Below, one piece after another: positions 5,453 to 14,440 of a stretch of 33,541 nt of DNA; the first letter of the stretch is position 1; every line of letters begins with the position of its first letter. The notes under the pieces were generated by a model, which was not told the origin of the DNA, made no database searches, and worked only from the letters and a program-made list of their open reading frames with translations. Location of the stretch: NCBI GenBank assembly GCA_964549595.1, contig CAZJWK010000020.1:1-33541 (forward strand), given 5' to 3'. This stretch comes from CAZQQN01 sp964549595 (GTDB lineage: Bacteria; Bacteroidota; Bacteroidia; CAILMK01; CAYYUA01). Both the position numbers and the translations under genes were made by a program.

Positions 5453-8400
5453 ATGACTGACTTAAATCAAATTTTAAAAGAAAAAATCGTGATACTGGAT
5501 GGGGCGATGGGTACCATGATCCAGTTGGAAGATTTTTCCGAAGATCAATATCGAGGCGATCGTTTCAAGGATCATCCCGGTCAGTTAAAGGGCAATAATG
5601 ATCTGTTGTCCCTCACCCAGCCAGAAGCAATAAAAAAGATCCACGAACAATATCTGGAGGCAGGCGCTGATATTACCGAAACCAATACATTTAGCTCTAC
5701 TACTATTGCCCAGGCTGACTACCATATGGAAGACCTGGTTTATGAGCTAAATTATGAATCTGCCCGTATTGCTAAAGAAGCAGCAGATAAATACACAGAA
5801 CAAACACCCGATAAACCCAGATTTGTAGCGGGTCCGCTGGGCCCCACTAATAAGACGGGTTCGCTTTCTCCGGATGTCAATGATCCCGGCTATCGTGCCA
5901 TTACGTTTGACCAGCTTTACAAAGCCTATTATGACCAGGTTGTGGGTTTAATGGATGGCGGAACGGATATACTCTTGATCGAAACCATTTTCGATACCCT
6001 GAACGCGAAAGCAGCCCTTTACGCCATTGACGTCTACATGGAAGAAACCGGAAAGGACATTCCCATTATGGTTTCCGGTACCATTACGGATGCCAGTGGT
6101 CGTACATTGTCAGGGCAAACCACGGAAGCTTTTCTGAATTCCGTCCGGCACATGCCGCTGACCAGTATAGGCCTTAATTGTGCGCTCGGGGCTGAACAAC
6201 TTAAACAATATCTGGAAATTCTTTCCAAAAATTCACCTTTTGCCGTCAGTGCCCACCCCAATGCGGGATTACCTAACGAATTCGGCGAATACGACCAATC
6301 GGCCGAGATTATGGCTGATTTGGTTGAAGATTACATGAAAGATGGTCTGGTGAATATCATCGGAGGTTGCTGCGGTAGCCGACCTGAGCATATCAAAGCC
6401 ATTGCTGATAAGGCCGCTCAATACAATCCAAGGCAAATTCCGGATATACCGAAGAAAACAAGGGTTAGTGGTTTAGAACCCCTAACCATTGACGAAAATA
6501 CGGGTTTTGTCAATATTGGTGAGCGAACCAACGTTACCGGTTCCAAGAAATTCAGGCGGCTCATTGAAGAAGAAAAATTTGAAGAAGCCCTTGCTGTAGC
6601 CCAAAACCAGGTTGAAGGGGGTGCTCAGATGCTGGATATTAACCTGGACGAAGGGATGATTGAAGGGGAAGAGGTTATGCCTAAGCTTATTAACCTGATG
6701 ATGGCTGAGCCGGAAATTTCCAAGCTACCCTTCATGATTGATTCCTCCAAGTTCAGTATCATCGAGGAAGGTTTAAAATGTGCTCAGGGTAAATGCGTAG
6801 TGAACTCGATCAGCTTGAAAGAAGGACCGGAAGATTTCAAGAATAAAGCCCAAAAAATTAAGCGATACGGGGCAGCGATCGTTGTGATGGCTTTTGATGA
6901 AAAAGGACAGGCCGATAACCTTGAACGCAGGAAAGAAATTTGTGAACGGTCTTATAAAATACTGACCGAAGAAGTCGGCCTGCCCCCTGAAGACATCATC
7001 TTTGATCCCAATATCCTGGTTATTGGAACGGGCATGGATGAGCACAAGAATTATGCAGTAGATTTCCTCGATTCCATAGATTGGATTAAAGAAAACCTGC
7101 CGCATGCTAAGATCAGTGGTGGCGTTAGTAATATCTCTTTCTCTTTCAGAGGAAATAACCGGGTAAGGGAAGCCATGCACTCTATATTCCTTTACCACGC
7201 CATTAAGCGTGGTATGGATATGGCTATTGTGAACCCTGGAATGATTGAGGTTTATGATGATATTGACGAGAGGCTTAGGAATCAGATCGAAGACCTGATC
7301 TTTAACAGGGATGACGAAGCCACAGAAAAACTGATGGACCTGGCAGCCGAATTCAAAGGTCAGGGCAAAACTCAGGAAAAAGATACCGCTTGGCGTGACC
7401 AAGAGGTGAGTAAACGGCTTGAGCATTCGCTGGTCAAAGGGATTGTCGATTACATCGAAGAAGACACAGAAGAAGCAAGACAACAACACGAACATCCGAT
7501 CGAGGTTATCGAAGGGCCTTTGATGGATGGCATGAACGTAGTGGGCGACTTGTTTGGCGAAGGGAAGATGTTCTTGCCACAGGTGGTTAAGAGTGCAAGG
7601 GTGATGAAGAAAGCAGTAGCTTACCTCATGCCCTACATTGAAGCCGATAAATCAGAAGATCAGCCTTCCAAGGGGCGTATTGTGCTCGCCACCGTTAAAG
7701 GAGACGTTCACGACATTGGTAAAAATATTGTGAATGTCGTTTGGGCTTGTAATAATTACGATGTATATGATCTGGGCGTTATGACCCCTAAAGAGGAAAT
7801 CCTTAGTAAGGCTGAAGAAGTCAATGCGGACATTATCGGTCTAAGTGGGTTGATTACCCCTTCCCTTGATGAGATGGTGGATGTGGCCAAGGAAATGGAA
7901 AAAAGGGAATTTAATGTACCTCTTTTGATAGGGGGTGCCACAACCTCTAAAATCCATACGGCGGTGAAAATTGCTCCTTCTTATCCATCCGGTAACGCTA
8001 TTCACGTCTTAGATGCTTCCAGGAGCGCTACCGTAGTGGGTAAACTTCTGAGTGGCGAAGCGGACAACTTCAAAGAAGAAGTCAATGAGGAGTATCAGAA
8101 GATGAGGGAACGTCACCAGCAAAAACGGGAAACCAAGGAATACATTTCTATTTCTGAAGCCAGAGAAAACAAGCTGGATGTGGACTGGCAAAACACGGAA
8201 ATTACTAAACCAAGCTTCCTTGGAACCAAGACCTTTGAAGATTATCCATTGGATGAGTTGAGGCCCTATATCGATTGGACGCCATTCTTCCAGAGCTGGC
8301 AGCTTAAGGGCAAGTATCCGGATATCTTTGAGGATGAAAAGGTAGGTGAGGAAGCCAAAAGGCTTTTTGATGATGCTAACAAAATGCTTGATCAAATCAT

Positions 8401-9148
8401 TGAAGAGAAATGGTTGCAAGCCAAGGGTGTTATTCGGTTTTTCCCGGCTAATGCCGTAGGGGATGACATTGAACTCTACACCGATGATGATCGTAAGGAA
8501 GTTTTAGAAACCCTGCATACTTTACGTCAGCAAAATAAGAAGGCCAAAGGACGGCCTAATTATGCCCTGTCAGACTTTATTGCCCCGAAAGAAACCGGTG
8601 TCAAGGATTACATAGGTGGCTTTGCCGTTACTTCCGGGCTTGGCATAGAACCTTATGTAGAACAATTTGAGAAGGATAATGACATGTATAACAGCATTCT
8701 CCTTAAGGCATTGGCTGACCGTTTAGCAGAAACCTTTGCTGAACGCTTGCACCAACGGGTCAGAAAGGAATTCTGGGGATACGTACCCAACGAAACCCTT
8801 ACTCCGGAAGAATTGATATCCGAGAAGTATCAAGGCATTCGGCCGGCTCCCGGATACCCGGCTTGCCCGGATCATACGGAAAAAGGTCTCCTTTTCGATC
8901 TATTGGATGCGCCCAACAATGCCAATATTGAACTTACCGAAAGCTACGCCATGTATCCTGCATCAGCAGTAAGTGGCCTCTATTTCTCACATCCTGAGAG
9001 CCGTTATTTTGCCCTGGGTAGTATTGGCAGGGATCAGGTTGAGGACTATGCCCAACGCAAAGGGATTGATTTAGAAACCATGGAAAAATGGCTGGCTCCT
9101 AACCTTAACTACGATCCTGAGCAGGAAACGGTTAAGGAAGAAGGCTAA
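5453..9148 (+). CDS. metH: Cobalamin-dependent methionine synthase, full length
   Basis: Transfers a methyl group from 5-methyltetrahydrofolate through methylcobalamin to homocysteine. All four modules are present in 1231 residues, the usual length. The homocysteine domain opens with LDGAMGTMIQ and carries the zinc ligands C243 (LNCALG) and C306-C307 (GGCCGS). The folate domain begins at FVNIGERTNVTGS. The cobalamin cap and Rossmann domain carry the axial-histidine motif D751-V-H753-D-I-G756, with LSGLITPS and GGATTS blocks. The reactivation domain has RPAPGYPACPDHTEK, ESYAMYP and a C-terminal SHPESRYFALG block. Its position after the betaine genes suggests it helps recycle homocysteine from betaine synthesis, although a terminator candidate separates them. 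The start is fixed by the early LDGAMGT motif. Confidence 0.97.
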   Translation: MTDLNQILKEKIVILDGAMGTMIQLEDFSEDQYRGDRFKDHPGQLKGNNDLLSLTQPEAIKKIHEQYLEAGADITETNTFSSTTIAQADYHMEDLVYELNYESARIAKEAADKYTEQTPDKPRFVAGPLGPTNKTGSLSPDVNDPGYRAITFDQLYKAYYDQVVGLMDGGTDILLIETIFDTLNAKAALYAIDVYMEETGKDIPIMVSGTITDASGRTLSGQTTEAFLNSVRHMPLTSIGLNCALGAEQLKQYLEILSKNSPFAVSAHPNAGLPNEFGEYDQSAEIMADLVEDYMKDGLVNIIGGCCGSRPEHIKAIADKAAQYNPRQIPDIPKKTRVSGLEPLTIDENTGFVNIGERTNVTGSKKFRRLIEEEKFEEALAVAQNQVEGGAQMLDINLDEGMIEGEEVMPKLINLMMAEPEISKLPFMIDSSKFSIIEEGLKCAQGKCVVNSISLKEGPEDFKNKAQKIKRYGAAIVVMAFDEKGQADNLERRKEICERSYKILTEEVGLPPEDIIFDPNILVIGTGMDEHKNYAVDFLDSIDWIKENLPHAKISGGVSNISFSFRGNNRVREAMHSIFLYHAIKRGMDMAIVNPGMIEVYDDIDERLRNQIEDLIFNRDDEATEKLMDLAAEFKGQGKTQEKDTAWRDQEVSKRLEHSLVKGIVDYIEEDTEEARQQHEHPIEVIEGPLMDGMNVVGDLFGEGKMFLPQVVKSARVMKKAVAYLMPYIEADKSEDQPSKGRIVLATVKGDVHDIGKNIVNVVWACNNYDVYDLGVMTPKEEILSKAEEVNADIIGLSGLITPSLDEMVDVAKEMEKREFNVPLLIGGATTSKIHTAVKIAPSYPSGNAIHVLDASRSATVVGKLLSGEADNFKEEVNEEYQKMRERHQQKRETKEYISISEARENKLDVDWQNTEITKPSFLGTKTFEDYPLDELRPYIDWTPFFQSWQLKGKYPDIFEDEKVGEEAKRLFDDANKMLDQIIEEKWLQAKGVIRFFPANAVGDDIELYTDDDRKEVLETLHTLRQQNKKAKGRPNYALSDFIAPKETGVKDYIGGFAVTSGLGIEPYVEQFEKDNDMYNSILLKALADRLAETFAERLHQRVRKEFWGYVPNETLTPEELISEKYQGIRPAPGYPACPDHTEKGLLFDLLDAPNNANIELTESYAMYPASAVSGLYFSHPESRYFALGSIGRDQVEDYAQRKGIDLETMEKWLAPNLNYDPEQETVKEEG

Positions 9149-9177
9149 ATGCGCCTAAAATATCCATTATATTCTAA

Positions 9178-9210
9178 AAGCCCCAATGATCATTTATTGG
9201 GGCTTTTTTT
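9178..9210 (+). terminator. Strong intrinsic terminator after metH
   Basis: AAGCCCCAAT (9178-9187) pairs perfectly with ATTGGGGCTT (9196-9205) around an 8-nt loop and is followed by a run of seven T. It sits 30 nt after the metH stop and 20 nt before the convergent stop of the glycosyltransferase gene. On the minus strand its tail is CTTTTAGAAT, so it may also serve that gene more weakly. Confidence 0.9.
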
Positions 9211-9229
9211 GGTTAGGCATTTCCTCCAT

Positions 9230-10423
9230 TTACCGGATTTTAAAAGATGGGGACCGGCTTAAAATGGTATTGTTATAAAAATCAATCAATTTTTCTGCTT
9301 CTTTTTCCCAGGTCATTGATTTAGAAGCTTCCCAGGAACGGTGACAATAGGTCCTTAACAATTCAGGATTTTCTAACAGGTAGCAGATTGCCTCCGCAAT
9401 ACCTTCCGGAGATTTATCCCAAAGAGAAATGCCAGATCCTGTTTTATCCAGGAAACGAGTGGATTCGTGCAGGCCGGCATCAATTACTGCCAGGCCTGAG
9501 GCGAAATAGTTGAATAATTTGATAGCGGGGCCACCCAGCAAATTATTGATTGGATGAGGCCTTTTTAAAATTAAGCCAATGCTACAATCCTGCAAATAAT
9601 CAGGTACTTTATCGTAAGGAACCCAGCCCGTTATGGCTATATTTTCACTCAAGCCATATTCCTTAATACGGCTTTCCAGAAAAGATCTTTCCGAGCCTTG
9701 TACTTCGCCCAGTATTCTTAAAGTGGCTTGAGGATGCTTTTTACATACCTGGTTTATGGCTTCTACCATTTCTTTTAAACCCCTGTTAAAAGGTAAAATG
9801 CCATCATGGACAATTACAGGCCGCTCAGGGCTCCCTTCTTTAAAAGGTTTATTAAAAACCTCAGCCTGGGGATAATTGCGAATTTCCCGGGTCTCCATGT
9901 GAGGGTTCAGGGCTAATAAATGCCCGCGCGTAATGGAGTTAGCCGTAATGAGGTATTGTAGTTTTGAAAGGTAAAATCGCTTTACCCAACGTTCACGAGG
10001 TGTGCCACCTACCCAGGACTCATGGCTGTCAAAAACGATCTTTTCGGATCGGCCCTCAGCCATTTGATAAGCTAAGTAAAAGGAAACCGGTTCATGGGCG
10101 TGGTAAACATCAGCATTGAAGGATTTTCCCGTTTTTACAAACCGTTTCAGAAATCCTCCGGAAAAAAACTTTTTTAACGTGACCTCCATATAATTTGCAG
10201 GCCCTTTTACCGCATAAACCTGAACGCCTTCCAGCTCAAGCGTCAAAGAACCGTCAGGATTAAGTACCTCTCGCTTACCCATGCTCCATATCCTTCCTTC
10301 GGCATCAGCCACACAAAGGATAAATAGTTCGTGACCGGCTTTCAGTAGGGATTTGGCTTCTTTGTGAAAAATCCGGTCGTCATCCGGGGTATGCTCGGTC
10401 GTTATCATACAGATGCGGGCCAT
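9230..10423 (-). CDS. Glycosyltransferase family 4 protein
   Basis: A GT-B fold glycosyltransferase of about 397 residues, cytosolic or membrane-peripheral, adding a sugar from a nucleotide donor to a surface glycan intermediate. The N-terminal half has a family-like opening (ARICMITTEHTPDDDRIFHKEA) and the acceptor-side block DVYHAHEP; the C-terminal half has ITGWVPYDKVPDYLQDCSIGL and the donor-site region GGPAIKLFNYFASGLAVI, where the usual E-x7-E pair is modified. The longer frame starts with TTG at 10441; I prefer the ATG at 10423 because it opens directly into the first beta strand. The flippase gene ends at 10442, so the two are tightly coupled. Acceptor and sugar are unknown. Confidence 0.82.
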   Translation of the reverse strand: MARICMITTEHTPDDDRIFHKEAKSLLKAGHELFILCVADAEGRIWSMGKREVLNPDGSLTLELEGVQVYAVKGPANYMEVTLKKFFSGGFLKRFVKTGKSFNADVYHAHEPVSFYLAYQMAEGRSEKIVFDSHESWVGGTPRERWVKRFYLSKLQYLITANSITRGHLLALNPHMETREIRNYPQAEVFNKPFKEGSPERPVIVHDGILPFNRGLKEMVEAINQVCKKHPQATLRILGEVQGSERSFLESRIKEYGLSENIAITGWVPYDKVPDYLQDCSIGLILKRPHPINNLLGGPAIKLFNYFASGLAVIDAGLHESTRFLDKTGSGISLWDKSPEGIAEAICYLLENPELLRTYCHRSWEASKSMTWEKEAEKLIDFYNNTILSRSPSFKIR

Positions 10424-10441
10424 AGAAAATATTTGATTCAA

Positions 10442-11707
10442 TTAGGCGGAAGGTAAGGTTTTTTCATATTCCCTGTAATAATACCATAAACCTATGAAAT
10501 GCGTAAATTTAGCAATTATGCTCGTTATGATGACGCCGTAAACGCCATAAAGGAGGATTAGGATTATGTTGCCAACGACATTAATCACTGATTCGGCCAG
10601 GGAGACATTTCTTATCGCCTTTCCCCACGATTTGACGTTCAAAAAAGAAAAAGGTTGATAAAGCCCCTGAAAGAAATAAGCCACAGACAATGGAAGAATG
10701 TATTCGGCTACTTTGGTATAACCGCTCCCGAAAAAAATGGATACGATAAAGCCGCTCAACAGAAAAAGCAAAAGGATGGAAAATAATAGCCATAGCGTAT
10801 TGTAGAAAAAAAGCTTTTTCGGAATCCGATCCTTCAAAGCGAAATCCTTGAATAAGGCATTGATAAAGGATTGACTCATCAAAACCATGGGCGCACAAAT
10901 GATATTTGCCAAACTGTAAAATCCCAATTGGGTAGTATTGATAAAATAGCTTATCAGTACTTCGTCAACCTTGTAGGTGGTTTGATTCGCTACATTACCG
11001 GTAAAATAGTGCTTACCGTAAGACCTTTGCTTCTGTTGAAGCTCAATGGCTCTACTCCTTAGCCGTGTGAACCCGGGACGAAAGCTGACAAACACAAATA
11101 CCATTGTTACCAATGCTGAAGCAACATTCAGCCAAAGTATTAACTCGAGCGTCAGGTTACCCAGAAAAAAAATCGAAGCCAAAGGCAGGATGAATAACAA
11201 CTTGGAGCCCAAATCAAAAGCAATCAAATGGTTGACCTTATTAGACCCGATGGAGAGATCCTGTAAAAGGTGATGTAAAGGAAAGATTAGGCATAGGGGA
11301 GATAGCGCCCTTAAAGTCCTTCCGAACTCAATGTCAAACCAACCGTCTATGAAAAAACTAATAACCAGGATAAAAATAATATAGAGTAAACCGATTCCTA
11401 AGCCGGCCAATATACCTATCCCATAGTATTCTTTTTCTTTTTGTTTGTCCTGATTGTTGGCCAATAAAACTTTTAATGAAGTAAAATAACCAAAGCGGAA
11501 AAACAAGGCCGTGAAAGTGGTAAGGGTGGTAAAAAAGGCATAAAGCCCGTAAATTTCGGGACTTAAAGCCCTTGTTTGAATGGCTTTGATCAATAAACCC
11601 AGACCAATTACGCCAATTTTGGAGCCGAAAAGGGTAAAACTTTGGAGGGCAGCTTTACGGTTTTGTTTTAAATCCGTAAGAAAATTTTTAAGGGAGGGTA
11701 AACCCAT
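10442..11707 (-). CDS. Polysaccharide flippase, Wzx/MVF-like (oligosaccharide exporter)
   Basis: A 421-residue polytopic membrane protein with about 12 hydrophobic segments spread along its length, the pattern of the polysaccharide-transporter/MVF group that flips lipid-linked oligosaccharides across the inner membrane. The N-terminal region FTLFGSKIGVIGLGLLIKAI followed by YGLYAFFTTLTTF is typical of such proteins. It ends directly before the GT4 gene in the same direction, supporting a shared role in glycan export. The ATG start is 24 nt after the copA stop. Wzx-type proteins diverge greatly, so substrate cannot be inferred. Confidence 0.8.
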   Translation of the reverse strand: MGLPSLKNFLTDLKQNRKAALQSFTLFGSKIGVIGLGLLIKAIQTRALSPEIYGLYAFFTTLTTFTALFFRFGYFTSLKVLLANNQDKQKEKEYYGIGILAGLGIGLLYIIFILVISFFIDGWFDIEFGRTLRALSPLCLIFPLHHLLQDLSIGSNKVNHLIAFDLGSKLLFILPLASIFFLGNLTLELILWLNVASALVTMVFVFVSFRPGFTRLRSRAIELQQKQRSYGKHYFTGNVANQTTYKVDEVLISYFINTTQLGFYSLANIICAPMVLMSQSFINALFKDFALKDRIPKKLFFYNTLWLLFSILLLFLLSGFIVSIFFGSGYTKVAEYILPLSVAYFFQGLYQPFSFLNVKSWGKAIRNVSLAESVINVVGNIILILLYGVYGVIITSIIAKFTHFIGLWYYYREYEKTLPSA

Positions 11708-11731
11708 GCACTGCCGTTGGTTAAATGAGGG

Positions 11732-13873
11732 TTATCGAAATTTCAAACGCAGGGAATTCCCTATGACCATCACATCGGAAAAAGCCATCGCAAGGGCCGC
11801 AAACATGGGATTTAGCAAGCCAAATGCGGCTACAGGAATGGCCACAATGTTGTAAGAAAATGCCCAGAATAAATTTTCCTTGATCGTGCTCAAGGTTTGC
11901 CCGCTAAACTTATGGGCTTTTTGCAGGGTGTATAGATGCCCGTCCATTAAAATGACTTCCGCAGATTGCATGGCAATTTCTGTGGCATGCCCCAATGAGA
12001 TCCCCATATCCGCACGGGAAAGGGAAGGGGCATCATTGATGCCATCTCCTACCATGGCTGTGGGCCTTTCGCGGGATAGCCGTTCAATAATGCCCAATTT
12101 TTGATCAGGCTGTTGTTCGGCATAAAATTCCTCGATGCCCAGTTTCTTTGCCAATTCAGCGGTTTTCCCGTGGCTGTCACCGGATAATAAAACGGGCGTA
12201 ATACCCTGATTTTTAAAATATTGAACCATTTCAAAAGCCCCTTCCTTCAACTCATCCTCTAAATCGAGGCCGGCAGCCAATTCCCCGTTTTTCAACAAGT
12301 AAACCTGGTGCTCAGGGTAATCGGCCCCATCTTCAAAAATGGCTGCGGATCCCAAACGATAATTAGTGCCATCGGTAAGGGAAGCTTTCATTCCAATGCC
12401 CTTTTCCTCCTCAATATGCTCAAATTCCAATTTCTTCCATCCGGCTATATACCTCAAAATGGATTCGGCTATGGGATGGGATGAGTAGGTCTCAATTTGG
12501 TGAATGGCATTCCGGTTTTCAACATCATCCCCGCTGTAATTCTTAAAATTTTTGATCTTAAATTCTCCCGTTGTTAAGGTTCCGGTCTTATCAAACACGA
12601 TTTTTTGGATACCTCCTAATTGCTCCAGGGTACCTCCACCTTTAATCAAAATGCCATTTTTGGCCGATTTTCCAATGCCTACCATAACGGCTGTTGGTGT
12701 CGCCAACCCCATGGCACACGGGCAAGAAATAACAAGGACTGCTACACTTCTTAACAAAGCCGAGCCAAGGGTCACATCAAAAACCCAAAACGACAAGGAA
12801 AAAGTCAAAAGGGCAATAACCAGGACAACGGGTACAAAAACAGCACTCACCTTATCTGCCAGTTTTTGGACAGCGGGTTTTTCGGCCTGCGCATTTTTTA
12901 CGAGGTCAATAATCCGGGATAAAACGGTTTGTTGCCCTGTAGCGGTCACCTGTATTCTAACTATGCCTTCTTTGAGTATGGTACCTCCTATCACATTCTC
13001 ACTTTCTTTTTTCCTTACAGGCAAGCTTTCGCCGGTAATCATGCTTTCATCAATATGGCCGTCTCCCCAGGTGATTTTCCCATCCAGGGGTATGCTATCG
13101 CCTGCATTGACTTGCAGGGTTTCCCCAACCCGTACATCCTTAGCATTCACCGATTCAATTTGCTCTTGTCCTCCATTTTTCCGGATGACCAGTTTAGCCA
13201 TTTGGGGCTTAAGGGATGAAAGTTGGTCTATGGCATCCGTGGTTCTTTTTACTGCCCTTTTTTCTAAGACGTTCCCTAATAAGACAAGGGTAATAATGGT
13301 GGCAGCGGTCTCATAAAATTGAAATTCCGGTCCAAGCTGAAGTAGGGTCCCCGTGAGGCTATAAGCAAAAGCGGCTGTAGCACCAATGAATATCAAAACA
13401 TCCATGTTGGGCACACCACCTTTCAAGGAGTGCCAGGCACTTTTGCCGAAATGGTAAAAGCCCAGGCCATAAACCGGTAAAGCTAAGGCTAATTGTACAT
13501 AAGGATTCTGTAACCAATCAAAAGGTAGGAACATGCTGGAGAACAAGGGCACAGTAAATACCAAAGCCCATAAAAATTTTTGCACCATTTTCCGGTATTC
13601 CTGATCTCCTTCTTCTTCTCTTACCACCCTATACCCTAATTTGGCAATATCCTTTTTAATTTGTTTTCGCTCGATGTGGTCAGAAGGAGTAAAGCGCACT
13701 ATACCCGTACTAAAATTGGCATTTACATTTTTGAGGCCCTCCTTTTCAAGCGTATTTTGAATACTCTGCGCGCAATTGGAACAAGTCATCCCCTCAACTT
13801 TCCACTCTTCTACAAGTTGCTCCTCATTATTTTCCGTTTTTTCTTCTTTGGCTGGGTCGTCTTTTTTCATCAT
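11732..13873 (-). CDS. copA: Copper-translocating P-type ATPase
   Basis: P1B-type ATPase that exports Cu(I) from the cytosol. From the ATG at 13873 it is 713 residues with one N-terminal heavy-metal domain (GMTCSNC at 28-34), TGES (280-283), the transmembrane ion site CPC (384-386), the phosphorylation site DKTGT (428-432), SSHP (464-467) and GDGINDAP (609-616). The last helix reads MAFSD where many Cu(I) pumps have MxxSS; the YN pair in the preceding helix is kept. A longer frame extends to 14092 but overlaps cytidine deaminase. Another start, the ATG at 13891, would overlap cdd by 8 nt and cannot be excluded. No CsoR/CueR-like regulator or copper chaperone gene is adjacent. Confidence 0.93.
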   Translation of the reverse strand: MMKKDDPAKEEKTENNEEQLVEEWKVEGMTCSNCAQSIQNTLEKEGLKNVNANFSTGIVRFTPSDHIERKQIKKDIAKLGYRVVREEEGDQEYRKMVQKFLWALVFTVPLFSSMFLPFDWLQNPYVQLALALPVYGLGFYHFGKSAWHSLKGGVPNMDVLIFIGATAAFAYSLTGTLLQLGPEFQFYETAATIITLVLLGNVLEKRAVKRTTDAIDQLSSLKPQMAKLVIRKNGGQEQIESVNAKDVRVGETLQVNAGDSIPLDGKITWGDGHIDESMITGESLPVRKKESENVIGGTILKEGIVRIQVTATGQQTVLSRIIDLVKNAQAEKPAVQKLADKVSAVFVPVVLVIALLTFSLSFWVFDVTLGSALLRSVAVLVISCPCAMGLATPTAVMVGIGKSAKNGILIKGGGTLEQLGGIQKIVFDKTGTLTTGEFKIKNFKNYSGDDVENRNAIHQIETYSSHPIAESILRYIAGWKKLEFEHIEEEKGIGMKASLTDGTNYRLGSAAIFEDGADYPEHQVYLLKNGELAAGLDLEDELKEGAFEMVQYFKNQGITPVLLSGDSHGKTAELAKKLGIEEFYAEQQPDQKLGIIERLSRERPTAMVGDGINDAPSLSRADMGISLGHATEIAMQSAEVILMDGHLYTLQKAHKFSGQTLSTIKENLFWAFSYNIVAIPVAAFGLLNPMFAALAMAFSDVMVIGNSLRLKFR

Positions 13874-13883
13874 CCCTTCTTGG

Positions 13884-14357
13884 TTAAGCATTATTAATCT
13901 TTGAAACAAAAGGAAATGGTAAGAGGTTTTCTGCATTATCCATGTACCAAACCTCCTCGTTTCCCCCTGCCATGTAAATGGGAAAAGGTTTGTTTTGTTT
14001 CTGGCGAAACTCAAATAAAACCTGCCGGCAACTACCGCATGGGGTAATGACATTTTCCGGACTACCATCATTACAGAATAAGGCGAACGCATTTATGGGA
14101 GTTCCCGGATATTCGGAACCAGCGGCAAATAAAGCAACCCTTTCCGCACACAAACCAGATGGAAAAGCCCGGTTTTCCTGGTTACAGCCTTTAATGTATG
14201 AGCCATTGGCTAAATAAACAGCGGCTCCTGTTTTAAACCCGGAATAGGGTGTGTAAGCGTTCAAACGGGCTTCGCGACTTTTTTCCAGAAGGGTTCTTAT
14301 GGCTTCCGGAAATTGATCAAAACCCTTATAAGGGGTTATTGTAATGGTTTTTTCCAT
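13884..14357 (-). CDS. cdd: Cytidine deaminase
   Basis: Zinc enzyme that deaminates cytidine and deoxycytidine to uridine and deoxyuridine for pyrimidine salvage. The 157-residue protein carries the zinc ligand and catalytic pair C70-A-E72 (GLCAERVALF) and the second ligand pair in PCGSC (106-110). The substrate-loop block YTPYSGFKTGAAV is also present. Length matches the small tetrameric family. Its stop lies at or just inside the copA start region, suggesting co-transcription, although the functions are unrelated. The divergent neighbour is porZ, 83 nt away. Confidence 0.95.
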   Translation of the reverse strand: MEKTITITPYKGFDQFPEAIRTLLEKSREARLNAYTPYSGFKTGAAVYLANGSYIKGCNQENRAFPSGLCAERVALFAAGSEYPGTPINAFALFCNDGSPENVITPCGSCRQVLFEFRQKQNKPFPIYMAGGNEEVWYMDNAENLLPFPFVSKINNA

Positions 14358-14440
14358 AAACCTTTTCGAGATTTATTTTTCAAAGTAAGAAAATTTTTTA
14401 GAGTTAATTTCGTTGCTTTGATTAACAGAAATAAAGATTA

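Noticed and set aside
6034..8419. Several long minus-strand ORFs (75-240 codons) across metH
   Set aside because: They lie fully inside the well-supported metH frame and show no domain signature.
12552..13316. 254-codon plus-strand ORF over copA
   Set aside because: Antisense to all the core ATPase motifs. Its composition is that of a shadow frame.
13874..14092. 73-residue N-terminal extension of copA
   Set aside because: It would overlap almost half of cytidine deaminase and lies before a normal HMA domain start.
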